This document shows, piece by piece, positions 41,791 through 52,825 of a stretch of 64,000 bases of DNA. Source of the stretch: Lepus europaeus (taxonomy: Eukaryota; Chordata; Mammalia; Lagomorpha; Leporidae). Within the stretch, counting starts at the first letter, position 1. Each line of letters opens with the position of its first letter. Below the pieces are notes generated by a model. The model worked only from the letters and a program-made list of their open reading frames with translations, had not been told where the DNA came from and made no database searches. A program made the translations under genes and the position numbers. The stretch covers positions 33,375,858 to 33,439,857 of the forward strand of contig NC_084835.1 in NCBI RefSeq assembly GCF_033115175.1, written 5' to 3'.

Positions 41791-42980
41791 CATATATCGG
41801 AGAAATTGTTGCAAGGGTCAGGAGTGACCTATCAGCCTAGCAGATTCTCAAGTTTTTCTGTGAAAAAGACAAATCCTATTTTTGGATTTTTGTAGCATGG
41901 CTATGGATGTGCTTTATTTTTTTATATAACTCTTATTCTACCCTTTTATTAACAAAAAGCCCACTTCGCCACCTTCCCTTAAAGAAACTGTTATCTCGGG
42001 CAAGAGGCATACTTGCTGCACCAAACTGGAAGCTTTCCTGTTCGTCTTCATTTCATTCCTACCTCTCCAGCTACTTAGTCCTAGCTATCTGATCACTGCA
42101 TTGCACATTTGCTTGTTTCCTGAACCTAATTTTCTACCTTAAGCTCTTTTAGCTTTGCTTCTTTGCACTGAAGGAAGGCACAGAATATAACTGAGGAAAT
42201 AACGTACGTTTCTTGTTCTCTTGTCTTACCCACCGAAATGGAAACTCACTAACTCATAACTCTGCCTTAACAAAACCACTGGCTTACAGGAAGCAAGCCA
42301 GTTCTAAGAGATGGACTTTGCCTAGCTGTGCCTTGCAGTGCCACCCACATATCAATGTTGAATTTTGCCAGCACACATGATAAATATTTTAGCTACCATT
42401 TTATTTGCATCCAGGCCAAGGTACAATTTAGACAAGGTTCTATTCTACAGATATAGCCAGGGAAGTCTGGAGGGTTGTCAGTGTTGTTGTTTTGAAGATC
42501 GTCCGTCTGTCATCATAACCCCAATGGCCCGCACAAGTGTAGTAAAATGCTTCGCACAAGTTTGCAGAACTGTTGGACGTCATACAGTCTGCTGAGCTTT
42601 CTGCCGCTGGAGTGTCTTAAAGAATGAGGCCCATTTCCTTATGCCTTGGGAGATGTTCAGCTTACTTTCATGCCTGGAAATAACAGAAAATAAAAACAGA
42701 TGCTTAGTTAGAACCGGTAGGATTTTTTGAGTCATGGCGATAAGCCAACTGTAAGTGTGTTTGCTGCTAATCTGTGAGATTGCCATGAACATTTTGAAAG
42801 AGGCCATGCTAAAGAGGGTAGAAAGCATGGACTATAGGCTTGTTGGGTATCCGTGCTGTCTGTGGCCTCTGCCCCTAGCCCAGGTTTCTGGAGGTCAGCT
42901 GCATGGCCTTCCTTAGAAACTATGTTATGGACTTAGACCATACACACAAAACTACTTTCAACCTTTCTTCATTGGGTATG
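41791..42980. other. Unique sequence, no gene seen
   Basis: About 1.2 kb with no named repeat and no supported exon. 42590-42840 has moderate complexity and no stop-free frame above 82 codons. Confidence 0.5.
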
Positions 42981-42984
42981 AATG

Positions 42985-43107
42985 GGTTTCCAAACACACA
43001 CTGGCAGAATTACCTACTGAGCCTGTGCAAAACACAGATTTCTGGACTCTGTCCCCTCACATTGCAACTTGGAAGGTCTGGGTAAAAGCCCAAGAATTTT
43101 TGTATTC
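42985..43107 (+). mobile_element. MER5A-like hAT MITE fragment, plus strand
   Basis: GAATTACCTACTGAGCCTGTGCAAAACACAGATTTCTGGACTCTGTCCCC, AAGGTCTGGGTAAAAGCCCAAGAATTTTTGTATTCTG follows the MER5A body. The 3' end is cut by the CSINE insertion. Confidence 0.65.
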
Positions 43108-43109
43108 TG

Positions 43110-43398
43110 TTTGAGTTTTGATGTTTGTTTATTAATTTGAAAGGCATAGAGAAAGACAGAGATCTCCCATCTGCTGATTCATTCCCTAAATGCTGACAAC
43201 AGCCAGGGTTGGGCCAAGTTGAACATGAGAGTTGGGAACTTGATCTGGGTCTGTCATATGGGTGATAGGGACTTATTCCAGGGTGTGTCTCATCATGAAG
43301 GTAGACTCCAGAACAGAACCATAAGTCAAACCCAGGCATTGTGACTATGGGATGTGGGCACTGCACATGTTATCTGCACCAAACCAATTGCCCACCCC
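43110..43398 (-). mobile_element. CSINE (group C, old), minus strand
   Basis: TTTGTTTATTAATTTGAAAGGC, AGATCTCCCATCTGCTGATTCATTCCC, CAGCCAGGGTTGGGCCAAG, GGGTCTGTCATATGGGTG, AACCATAAGTCAAACCCAGGC and the head ATCTGCACCAAACCAATTGCCC are in C-repeat order. It interrupts the MER5A-like copy. Confidence 0.82.
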
Positions 43399-45540
43399 AG
43401 GAATCTTTTTTTTTTTTAATCTTTCTTTCTCTCTGCATAGTGTGAGGTGCCCAGCCCCTGAATGTGAGGAAATGTTGAGCTGCTATGGAGCAGAATTAGC
43501 TTTGCTTAGCCAAGGTTAAGAGCCAGCTGTAAAACAGTCTTTGCCCACAAAGCAGTAAAGAAGGGAGAATGGTGTTTCATCTTCTTAAGCCAGAAAATTC
43601 CTTGGTGGTACAGTGGCACTGTGGCTTAAATCCCAACACAGGAGAAGAGGGAAACGTGTTCCATGCTCTCAGCTCACCTCTCTGCGGGAGCCTTTGCTCT
43701 ACCAGTTACTGGCTTTAGTACAATTGGTGTGGTCAGGAAATAAGGTAGCTGGGGTTATTGGCTTAGAGGACACTGAAATCACAGGATGGAAAATTAGATA
43801 GAAGGGGGTCAAAGATGAAGACTTGGATTTGATTGATAAAATTTGGGGACTAATGCAAGGAAGGGTAGCAGGAGCAGAATGGGTCTCTACTATGTCCTGA
43901 TCTCTAAAGAGATCTGGAGAAATATCGTTGAGACTCACAAATGGATTTTCCCTTTCACTGTTTTCAAAATATTTCAGTGAATATTTACTTTGCTTTTCAT
44001 AGATTATTTGCTATGGGTATTTGTGGCTTTGTGAGCAATGCTGCAGACATAGACCTGGGAAGCTGGGGTGGGAAGCCCCATCCCCCTGGCTGTTTCAACC
44101 ATGTACTACAAGGATATATACAATATGGGTCCATTCAAACCTACCTTGGGGAGGAAGCCATAGTCCCTTCATCCTCCATTGCCTTTTAGAGTCTAGAACT
44201 ATATTTTTCCTACAAGTTGGCAACAGAGAGCGAAGTATCCCCTTGAAATTATATCTGGTCCCTTGTGGGATCTAGAACACAGAGCCAAATCAGTTCAGAT
44301 TCTAACCTACATCCAGACTGCTCATCTGAAGTCAGGATCTGTTCCCCTGGGGCCCATGATGGCTGTAATGAGAAATGGAGAGGGGGCACTCATACAAGTC
44401 AGTTGCCCACCCTGGGGAAAGGGTTTCATTCCTATATGACGATGGGATCATTCTTGACTTTACACAGCACCACCCACCTGCTGGAGGTACAGGTCATCCT
44501 GCAGTCATTCATCATTGCCCTTGTCCTTGAACAATTATTAACTTTGAGTCAGAGGCACCTGTGCAGGCCCAAAAATGGATGTGCCCTCTCTTTTCTTGTG
44601 CTTCGCCTGTCGAGGGCAGATTTATATCCTAGGAGATTTGCCTCAGTTTTATTTTTGGTCTTCTAAACACTGTGGCCCAGTGTTATGTCTCACACCTGCC
44701 CCTCCCAGTGCCAGCCCTGCAGTTTGTGCTTCTCTGTGAACTTTCTGTCAGTCTGCTTACTGTGCCTCTGTGACTTGGCCTTCACACGGCCCTGGCATAC
44801 GGAGCTCTGCCTCACTTCTCACAGCTGTGCCTTTCGTAGTTTCATTTCCCCAAGTGGCCGGAATGTCTGTGGGAAGCACAGTCTACCTTCCATGCAGAGC
44901 TCAGAGAGTGAACATGTGCAGCACTCAGTAGATGAAAGATCTCTGTGTTTCTAGGCCTTTCAAATACAAAACAAATAGCTTTCATTTAAACCAGGTTCCT
45001 TTTCCAACTCATTGTTTTCCTTCCTTGAGGGCATAGAAAGCAGATTGGGACCCTGTATAGAGAGGGGTTCAGGCAGTTGTTCTGGGATAAGGTGGGGAAT
45101 CAATGAAACTCTAAGCTGAGCAAACACTCCAGGAGAGATGATCCCAGGGCTTGTAGCTGTGAGTGATTTACCTCAGCCCAGTAGAGCTGTTCACCTCCCA
45201 GCAGACAAAGCTGCATCCCCTTTGAGGCTGGATGGGGTGGCAAGGTGGAGAAGAAGGGCAGACCCTGCCCTGGAACACTCGTGCCATTTGGGGCATTCTC
45301 TGAGTGCCCACCTGAAGCCAGCACAGCTTCTGTCTTCTGGGTGGGTTATGTTTGTATCCTCTTCTGTGTCTGTTCCTGGCCAAGTCTCTCCCTCAAAGAC
45401 CTTCTTCTCCTTGCAGAACGTGGGAAGAGCAGGTTTTATTTGTCTCTAAATCTTCAGCTGATATTACCCCCTCTCCACAACTCAGTCGAAATGAAAAAGG
45501 ATTACATTCTATTTACTTGCGTCTTTCATGAGAGAAACTA
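43399..45540. other. Unique sequence; SINE-free, no gene called
   Basis: 2.1 kb with no named repeat apart from weak L2/MIR-like words. Frames at 44265-44666 (133 codons, plus) and 45138-45541 (98-103 codons, plus) show no domain or convincing splice boundaries. It is part of a stretch of about 5.2 kb (43.4-48.6 kb) with no CSINE. Confidence 0.45.
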
Positions 45541-46410
45541 ATTTTGAAATAGAAAGTTCCTACAATGTGAATATTTTCCCCTTCTTCAAGTCCTCCGAAA
45601 GGGTAAAGGAAAAGCTAGAAGGTGTGCATGTTTTGTCTTTCACCTTCTCTGACAGCTTTTGAGGGTGACCTTCCAGTGTAGCCCGTCCCTCTCGGTTGTG
45701 CTCCTTGTTCTGAAAGAATTTAGGGCCGTGCATGGAGCAGGCTACTTCTGTTAATTAATGGCTCCAAGAGTTTGCTGAGTGTATTATTTAATTAATGACA
45801 CTTGTGGCTGGAGTGTGTACAAATCTGTGATTGAATAAAAGGCATATTTGCTGAGGGATTATAGACACATACTCAAGGATCGTTGCATTGAGAATGTATC
45901 AAGGTTTAGCATACTTAACTAATAGGGTTACTATATATATTTTCTAATCTGCCTTTTAAAAGATACCAACATGGGTACCACTCTGTTCATTTTGCCTTGT
46001 ATGTGAGCTCAGATTACAATCCCGTAACATCCTTTGGCGAATGGATTAAAGTCTATTACTTTGAGCAAGCCCCTTTGCCAAAAATTTATGGTCAGATAAG
46101 TTATACTCTACTGCTGTGACTTGCAAATAGGTGGACCTGGATGATGCTCAAGCTCTATTCGAGACCAAAAGGTCAAGGGTTGAAAATGGCAAGAAAACCC
46201 AGTTGATGGCTACCATGAATAGAGTTCATTTCATAGCACCCTGCTCTTCCTGAGACTCCAGACCTTATAGGACACTGCAGACTGTGATAGGACCGAGATG
46301 AACATAGACAAAAGGCTTCTAACATCTTGCAGAGAAGCATCATCAGGGGACTCTCTGTGCACCTGTCTCTCTGTGTGCTCAGAAACAGATTGCAAATGCA
46401 AAAGGTCTGA
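45541..46410. promoter_or_regulatory. TAAT-rich repeat-free block, candidate regulatory element
   Basis: Repeat-free, with palindromic TTAATTAA words: TGTTAATTAATGG (45750-45762) and TTATTTAATTAATGACAC (45784-45801). Nearby are GTGATTGAATAAAAGGC and GATTATAGACACATAC. Clustered homeodomain-type cores and repeat exclusion suggest a conserved element. No conservation data are available. Confidence 0.33.
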
Positions 46411-46424
46411 TTGAAGCTGTATTG

Positions 46425-46545
46425 TTTCCAGGCTCTGTCTCTGTGAATATGGGCAAGACATGCCCTCTCTGAGCAGTAGTTTATTTCTTTGTAAAAACAT
46501 CGATTGAATTATACGTGCTTTAAACTCCTTTCCAGCCCCTCCATG
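46425..46545 (+). repeat. MIR fragment
   Basis: GTGAATATGGGCAAGACATGCCCTCTCTGAGCAGTAGTTTATTTCTTTGTAAAAACATCG follows the MIR core CTTGGGCAAG...CTCTCTGAGC...TTTCTTCATCTGTAAAA. Confidence 0.6.
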
Positions 46546-46889
46546 CTCGGTCTCTAATTTTTCCCAGTAGGGTCATCAAAGCTGACCTGTCCGATGATAG
46601 GAGAGATAGTGGGTCACTCAATTCTGGGGATTTAGGGATTTTTTTTTCCCTTTAAGCGACTCCTATGGATATGAAGAACCACTGTGTCCTGTATGAGGGC
46701 TGGAAAGCCAAGCCCCTTTCTGAAGCCCAACCACATGGTCCAGGAGGCAAGGACTACAGTCAGGGGCCTGCCTTCTTCCCCATCACTGGCAATCCCATGC
46801 TCAGGGAAGATAATGGGAAGGGGACAGAAGGAAATAGGAAGGCTACTTTAGATGGGGCACTCGGAGGAGTGACACTTCAGTCACCTGGA

Positions 46890-47035
46890 TCCTGCATGGA
46901 AGATGGAAGGGAAAACATGCCAGGCAGAAGGAGACAAGAAGTGCAAAGGCCCTGAGATGGACTGGTGTTTGATGGGATCCAGTAACAGCAAGGAGGCTGG
47001 AACAGGAGGAGGTGGTGGTGGTGGTGGTGGAGGGC
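46890..47035 (+). repeat. Ancient interspersed repeat 3' part (unassigned), plus a (GGT)n tract
   Basis: CATGCCAGGCAGAAGGAGACAAGAAGTGCAAAGGCCCTGAGATGG and AGCAAGGAGGCTGGAAC match the later modules of the family at 6680-7058 and 30310-31020. A (GGT)7 microsatellite at 47011-47030 follows. Confidence 0.5.
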
Positions 47036-47149
47036 ACTGTCATGGGAGATGAAATTGTTCTCAAGCCTTTACTGTGGCCTGTGAGGGCTTCTTGCCATTA
47101 GTATCTGGTTGGCACTGCAAAGTATGGAGGAAGGGACATAAGCTGGCTT

Positions 47150-48110
47150 CCCATTTAAAAGGATCATAATTGTAACACATTTTCTGTTTAATGCGCTCAT
47201 TTTATTGTGTGACCTTGAGTGAGTTTGAGGGTAGAGATATGTATTTTAAGAATCATAGGCAACAGCTGATGTATGACATTCTATATAAAGAAGTTATATT
47301 TTTAACAGCAGTATCATGAAATAATAGCCAGAACAAGGGAAGTTCTTAAGTTTTACTAAAAATACTGATCATCTAAATTTTTGCACTACTTTTAATTTCC
47401 ATTGAGCCCCATCCTTCTACAGAATTAAAGGAGCTGAACTGTAATTTACCATCCATGAGAGTTTCTGCTTCAAAAGTAAACACACCCTGACAGGTAACAG
47501 ATCCTTGAGACAAATAAAGCAAAACTTGGACAGAGGAATCAAAGATAAATTCTTATTCAGTACATGGAGCATATTCCTTACCCGAAATCAGCAACCCTGG
47601 AACCTGCAGGAGCCATCAGGGAGGCTGAATAAAGCATAAGGACAAAGTTCTAACAGCTGCCCAGACTTTTGCCTATTAGCTCCCTTTCCTATGGCTGGAA
47701 TTCTGGCTTATCATTTCTAATGGAAAAAAATGATTCAAGCCACATCATGGCTGTCAGTTTTTCAAAGCAATACCACACCATTAATTTGCAGCTCCAAATG
47801 CCAACAGTTCTGAACTTTCTTGCAGGCCTCATTGGCACACGGTGTGGAGCATTAGCAGAGGGAAACTAGTAAGAACATCTAATTACATTCAAAGTCATTT
47901 TTGCCTGTCTTAAAGGAATGAAAATGATCTGCCATTTTTTATAGACCTTCTTGACCTAAAGGCACCTGCTGGCTGAAAGAGAATCCTCAATCGGGTTTTT
48001 TCATGCTGTAATTATTACATGATCTATCATCTTAGGCACTGACTCCCACACTTGGAAAAATCTCTTAAATACCCAGTAAAATTGATTGGCTCATCGTGGA
48101 CTGTGGGGTG
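47150..48110. promoter_or_regulatory. Repeat-free AT-rich block, candidate conserved non-coding sequence
   Basis: About 1 kb without a repeat. Compact AT words include ACACCATTAATTTGCAGC (47774-47791), CTAATTACATTCAAAGTC (47879-47896), GTAATTATTACATGATC (48008-48024) and CTCAATCGGG. Frames are closed throughout most of it. The pattern suggests a developmental enhancer, but that is an inference from composition. Confidence 0.33.
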
Positions 48111-48639
48111 ACTCTTGAAGGGCATGTTTTGTGTGTGTGGGCATGGAGGGTTACATATGATTGACACAAAGTCAAGTACCTTATAAAGGGATAAGGAAAA
48201 GAAGCTGATGAGTTTATACGTATGGTCGACATTGTACCACCACCTTGCACAGAAGTCAGTTATACACATGCTTGTTCTTCAGTCATTCTTACTCCTTCAG
48301 ATCACTACCAGCTCCTATAGGGCAGGGCTAGTGGTTGGATTCTAGAACTTCAAGGCCACAAAGATCCCTAGGGAAGGAAATAGTCTCTGTAGCCTAAATT
48401 CTGTTGACAACAAGATAATTTTATCTTGAAATATACCTCTGTATAAGCTGTGGCTCATTGCTCTGTTACCTAGAGGGTTGAATAGAGGTGAGAAAGCAAA
48501 AGGCTCTCATCTCCCCTCTCTTTACCTCTCATTTCTCTTAACTCTGAGGACTTCTCCTACCCGAGACTTTTCCCCATGTTGAGAAGGAAGACTTCCAAGA
48601 ACCTCAATATCATCCCAGTCAAGGGCTTATCACTGGGTA
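48111..48639. other. Unique sequence, no gene seen
   Basis: No recognised repeat or exon signal. Confidence 0.5.
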
Positions 48640-48958
48640 TTTTTAAAAAAGATTTTATTTTTTTATTTGAGAGGTAGAGTTACAGACAGTGAGAGGTAGA
48701 GACAGAAGGGTCTTTCTTCTGTTGGTTTACTCCCCAGATGGCCTCATTGGCTGGAGCTGCGCTGATCCGAAGCCAGGATCCAGGAGCTTCTTCTGGGTCT
48801 CCCACACGGGTGCAGAGGCCCAAGGACTTGGGCCATCTTCTACTGCTATCTCAGGCCATAGCAGAGAGTTGGATGGGAAGTGGAGCAGCCGGGACTAGAA
48901 CCGGCACCCATATGGGATGCCAGTGCTGCAGGCGGAGGATTAACCTACTGCAACAGCC
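48640..48958 (-). mobile_element. CSINE (group B), minus strand
   Basis: AAAAAAGATTTTATTTTTTTATTTGAGAGGTAGAG, GGTTTACTCCCCAGATGGCC, GATCCGAAGCCAGGATCCAGG, GGGTCTCCCACACGGGTGC, GGGACTAGAACCGGCACCCATATGGGATGC and the head TTAACCTACTGCAACAGCCCC. Flanking TGGGTATT/TTGGTATT may be a residual TSD. Confidence 0.92.
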
Positions 48959-49595
48959 CCCTCATTTGGTATTCATTCACCAACTAGTAGGGAAAACTCT
49001 GACTGGCCAAGCTGGGATCACATTCCCAGAATGGTGATCATTAGATTAGACTGGTAGTTCCAAGTTCATATTTCTACTGTGTCCCAACCTGTTCTCTGCT
49101 TGAAGTCTTCAGTAGTCTTAGAAATGTTTTAAAATCAAAGAAGTATTGTAGACTCTTGGTAAGATCCCCCTATCTCTGGAGGAAGCCTCAAGAAAAGGTT
49201 TTATGTAGAGTGCTTGGGAGTCTTCACTGACCTCAAGAATGCAATACTTAGGGCATTACGGTCCAAGGTTGATTAGCTATGGTTCATTCACTAAGTGTAG
49301 CTTCAGGGTTCAGACAAGTATTCCATCTGGAACAGCTGCTGGGGGTGGGAGGGAGGTGTGGATTTGAGACAGCACTGTCCCTCAGGCAGGGTGGCTGTGA
49401 TGTCTGGATAAAGACCTACACAAAGTACCCAGCATGGGAGTCATCAAATGCTGGCGTTTTTTGTGATTTAGTGAAGAAGTGAGAGTAGGCTACACCTTGC
49501 ATCCCAATTTCCCTGTACGGTTCTTGACTTCAACTAGCTAGACTTTTTCCAGGGCAGGTTGTTTCTAAATTGAAACCCACCAAAATGTTAGTACA
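48959..49595. other. Unique sequence, no gene seen
   Basis: No recognised repeat. The overlapping 99-codon frame is mostly SINE. Confidence 0.5.
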
Positions 49596-49599
49596 AACC

Positions 49600-49740
49600 T
49601 GAGTGTTGGTGCCAGAGTCAAACTGCTCAGATTTGAACTCTGACTCTCCAAGTAGAACCTGTGAGTGCTTGGACAAGTCACAGAGCTGCTGTCGGTCTCA
49701 CTGTGCACACATGAAAGCCCGTCCATTCTGCAGTGTTGTA
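49600..49740 (+). repeat. MIR SINE fragment
   Basis: GGTGCCAGAGTCAAACTGCTCAGATTTGAACTCTGACTCTCC, GTGCTTGGACAAGTCACAGAGC and GTCGGTCTCACTGTGCAC match the MIR head and core. Confidence 0.72.
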
Positions 49741-50040
49741 GGGGTACTTAATGGAGATACAGTCTATATATACAGAGTTTGGAATGACTAGTGCATTCCC
49801 TAAGTGACATCAACAAGAAATAATGATCTAGTGGGCCAGGATGGCCAGTATGGCCCAGAGGATGGCCACAAGGAAGGGAAGGGGCTCTCTGATACACTAG
49901 CACTGTGTCTGGATAGATTATAGGTAGTGATTAGTCTTTTGTTTAAGCCTATTACAGAATAAATCAGTATCTAGCCAGAAAATAGACCAGGCAGTAAAGT
50001 CAATGTCTTCCTTCCCTTTCTTCTATGTTCTTTTTGCTTA
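49741..50040. other. Unique sequence, no gene seen
   Basis: No recognised feature. Confidence 0.5.
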
Positions 50041-50044
50041 ATAA

Positions 50045-50212
50045 AAATTTTCTTTGCATATATTAAGATAATCATATGGTTTTTATTCTTAGATTTGTTA
50101 ATGAGACATATCACATTTATTTGTTTCTGTATGTTGAACCATCCCTGCATACCAGGGCTAAATCTAACTTGATCTAGGTGAATGATCTCTCTGATACATT
50201 GTTGGGTTTTTA
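50045..50212 (-). mobile_element. L1 ORF2-region fragment, minus strand
   Basis: AAGATAATCATATGGTTTTTATTC, TTAATGAGACATATCACATTTATTTG, TGTATGTTGAACCATCCCTGCATACCAGGGC and ACTTGATCTAGGTGAATGATC are the reverse complement of the L1 reverse-transcriptase region. Heavily diverged, frame broken. Confidence 0.78.
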
Positions 50213-50218
50213 TCTCAT

Positions 50219-50480
50219 TTAAAAAATTTATTTGACACAAATATACACACGGAAGGAGGGAAAGGGTTAGAGAGAGAGAGATCCCTACACTTCTTGATAC
50301 ACCAATGGCAGAGACTGAAGCCAGTCCAGGTCTCCCACACAAGTGATGTGGATGCAACTATTTCAGCTGTCATCTGCCTCCCAAGGTGCACATTAGCAGG
50401 GAGATGGAATCAGGAGCAGAGCGGAGACTCAAACCCAGGCATTGTCATCTGGGATGCTGGTGTTCCATCCAGCTCTTACT
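50219..50480 (-). mobile_element. CSINE (group C, old), minus strand
   Basis: AAAAAATTTATTTGACAC, GAGAGAGAGAGATCCCTAC, CTGAAGCCAGTCCAGGTCTCCCACACAAGTG, AACTATTTCAGCTGTCATC, GGAGACTCAAACCCAGGCATTG and the head CCATCCAGCTCTTAC. It lies between two L1 fragments. Confidence 0.75.
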
Positions 50481-50529
50481 ACATTGTCTTATTTTCAATC
50501 TCCAGTATAAAACATGTCACCCTTAAAGT

Positions 50530-51140
50530 ATAAATTCCCTTCTGGTTATAGCTTTCCTAAAATTTTGTATTTATTACGTTAGATGTTGAATTTGATCAAT
50601 AATTGAGCTGCATTACTAAGATGATCCTATCATGGTAAAAAAGGCATGATTTGAGAATCTAATGTGAAATCAAAGTTGCACTGGTCATTATGTAGCCTAT
50701 CTTTCATTGTATTTGTGGATTATATGCATAATAATTATATGCATAATAATCCATTAGTCTTCCATCTTTCTGACGTCTCTTAGAACTTTGGCATCTTTGT
50801 TTTTGTGTACAAGTAGTCAAGAAGTTTCCTTTCTGTAATGGTCATGCTAGGTTCATTTGCAGGGTAGCTCGTAAAATGATTTAGGCAGCAGAACAAAATC
50901 TTTTTTCCTCCCTATGTTCTGCCAGAATTCCCTTTGATTTCTCAATTATGTGGTAGAATCCACTCAGAAAGCTTCCCTGGCCTGATGAGTCCTTTGTGGG
51001 AAGTATTTATTTCAGAATCATTTTCTTCAGTTATTACATTATTCATCCTTTTCACATTGCATCAGTTTGGATAAACTGTATTTTTCTAGAAACTGGCCTA
51101 TTTTCAAACTTGCAATTTTTCAAATATTTTGCTTTAAACA
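50530..51140 (-). mobile_element. L1 ORF2-region fragment, minus strand
   Basis: TTCCTAAAATTTTGTATTTATTACGTTAGATGTTGAATTTGATC, GTAGCTCGTAAAATGATTTAGGCAGCAGAAC, GCCAGAATTCCCTTTG and CCTGATGAGTCCTTTGTGGGAAGTATTTATTTCAG are in reversed ORF2 order. The start repeats the region seen at 50.05 kb, so two L1 copies or an internal duplication are involved. No intact frame. Confidence 0.65.
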
Positions 51141-51142
51141 AG

Positions 51143-51330
51143 GGTGGGAAACTTGTTTCTTCCAGGGTCTTTCGGAAATTTATAACATCATTCATAGGAC
51201 ATAAAAAATTATCAACTTAAAAGCAGGCCTGCTATATATTTGTTGAATGCCTGTGGTTGTCTTGGCAGGGTCAGACCAAATAATCTTGCAGGCCTTATAC
51301 ACTTGGTGGGCATGTTCTCCGCTCCTGCAA
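51143..51330 (+). mobile_element. hAT-like MITE, plus strand
   Basis: CAAGGGTGGGAAACTTGTTTC, TTTATAACATCATTCATAGGAC, AAAAATTATCAACTTAAAAGCAGGCCTGCTATATATTTGTTGAATGCC, TTGGCAGGGTCAGACCAAATAATCTTGCAGGCC and GGTGGGCATGTTCTCCGC. The same element lies in reverse at 51790-51985. It resembles hAT MITEs; the exact family is not recalled. Confidence 0.7.
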
Positions 51331-51429
51331 ACTTGCTCCTCATGTGATTATACTCTGTCCTTTTTACTAGCTGCACTCTCTATACAGAAGGTTGCCACTG
51401 TATTTCTAATAGAGTTTCCTGTGCTTGCT

Positions 51430-51785
51430 TTCTTTTCAAAGAAGCTATCTGTGGTTTCATTGATCTTCTTGATTATACTGGTATTTTCCATAAGGGCACT
51501 TTAAAAAGTTGAGGAAAAATGGAGTTAAAACTTTTTGGAACCACTCCATGTTTTTTTCTATAATATGCATTTTCATAAGCTTTTTAAACTTTTAGACATG
51601 AACTTTTCTCCAATGCTATTTTCCTTGAGATTTTTGAAGTACCCTTATAACTCATTATTTGTTGACTTATCTTTATTATCTCTTTTTGTCTAATTTTGTG
51701 GTTCTTTTTTTCCAGAAAGGTATTTAGCACATTAACTCTCAGCTTTTTTCCTAAATAATATATTTAAGTCACAACTAAATCACTC
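51430..51785 (-). mobile_element. L1 ORF2 fragment, minus strand, interrupted by a MITE
   Basis: 51430-51495 (AAGCTATCTGTGGTTTCATTGATC) and 51658-51785 (ACTTATCTTTATTATCTCTTTTTGTCTAATTTTG) are consecutive reversed L1 pieces on either side of the mariner-like element at 51498-51650. Confidence 0.55.
51498..51650 (-). mobile_element. Mariner-like MITE, copy 5, minus orientation
   Basis: CACTTTAAAAAGTTGAGGAAAAATGGAGTTAAAA, CCATGTTTTTTTCTATAATATGCATTTTCATAAGC and the terminal CTATTTTCCTTGAGATTTTTGAAGTACCC match the family reverse strand, with the middle partly rearranged. Confidence 0.6.
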
Positions 51786-51789
51786 TACT

Positions 51790-51985
51790 AGGGGAGGATC
51801 ATGCAGAATCATTTGGCCTGGCCTTGCCAAGGGAACTGCAGGCAGAACTTGAAATTCAACACATTTATATCAGGCTATGTTTTAAGTGGCTAATTTTGTA
51901 CGGCCTGAGAATGATGCTATAAATATCCAAATGGCCCTTAGCAGAAGAAAAGTTCTCTGCCCTGGCAACACACTTTTTGATGTAG
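51790..51985 (-). mobile_element. hAT-like MITE, minus strand
   Basis: ATCATTTGGCCTGGCCTTGCCAAGGGAACTGCAGGC, ATTCAACACATTTATATCAGGC, GTGGCTAATTTTGTACGGCCTGAGAATGATGCTATAAATATCCAAATGGCCCTTAGC and AGTTCTCTGCCC are the reverse complement of the element at 51143-51330. Confidence 0.72.
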
Positions 51986-51999
51986 CTGCAGTTCCAGTC

Positions 52000-52825
52000 C
52001 TCATTCAGGACAAAGCAGTTTCTAGTCTGACTTGGTTTCTTCTTTAGAATTCCTCTCATGACTCTGTTGGTGATTAAGTCTGTCAGCTTTGTACAGAAAA
52101 TGTATTTGCTTTACCTTCATTCATAAAAATTAGTTTAATTGTGTATGGAAATCTAGCTTGGCAATCACTTGCTTTTGGCTCTTTATAGAGATGTCATTTC
52201 ATGGATGTGAGCTGTTTGGTTTTTGTTGCTTTTGGTTTAATATTACTCCTTTCCAAGTAAGGGCTCTGCTCAGTCTTAAGTCTCACAGCTTTCTCGTTGC
52301 CTTTGAGTTCTGGCAACTTCATAATGATGTTTCAAAGCAAGGGGAGACTTGTCACTTTTCCTCTGGTTTTGATATATTCTTGAATTTTGGAATTAATGGC
52401 TTTCCCAAATTTTGAAAAAGTCTTGGCCATTATCTCTTTAGGTAGAGCTTCTACTCTGTTTTCTATATACAAATTACAGTCTACATCTCCTGCCCTTTGC
52501 TGTGCTTTCTCTACTCTCTTTTTATGTCTTCATGATACTTTATGGCATTTTCATCTTTGAGTGAATTCCTCCTTCTTAGCTATGCAGAAACTGTGCTGCT
52601 ATATTCAGTCCTTGGGTTATTGTATTTTTCCAGTCCAAGAGTTTTTTTTCTGAGTCTTTTGCCCATCATTGTTTTTTTTTTTTTTTTTTAAGATTCCAGC
52701 CCTCTGCTGAAACTTTTAAAAATCTTGTCTTCATCTATAGACCAACTAAACAATTATTGTAACATCTTGTCTGATAATTCCAATTTCAAGATAACCTATG
52801 ATTCTGATTCTACTAGTCTCTATTT
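52000..52825 (-). mobile_element. Degraded LINE-like sequence, minus strand
   Basis: TTCTTGAATTTTGGAATTAATGGC, CCAAATTTTGAAAAAGTCTTGGCCATTATCTCTTTAGG and GATAATTCCAATTTCAAG resemble reversed L1M-type sequence. A T-run lies at 52671-52690. Very diverged; ends uncertain. Confidence 0.45.

Noticed and set aside
44265-44666. 133-codon plus-strand frame in a SINE-free region
   Set aside because: No recognisable motif, no clear acceptor or donor at the edges, and within chance length.
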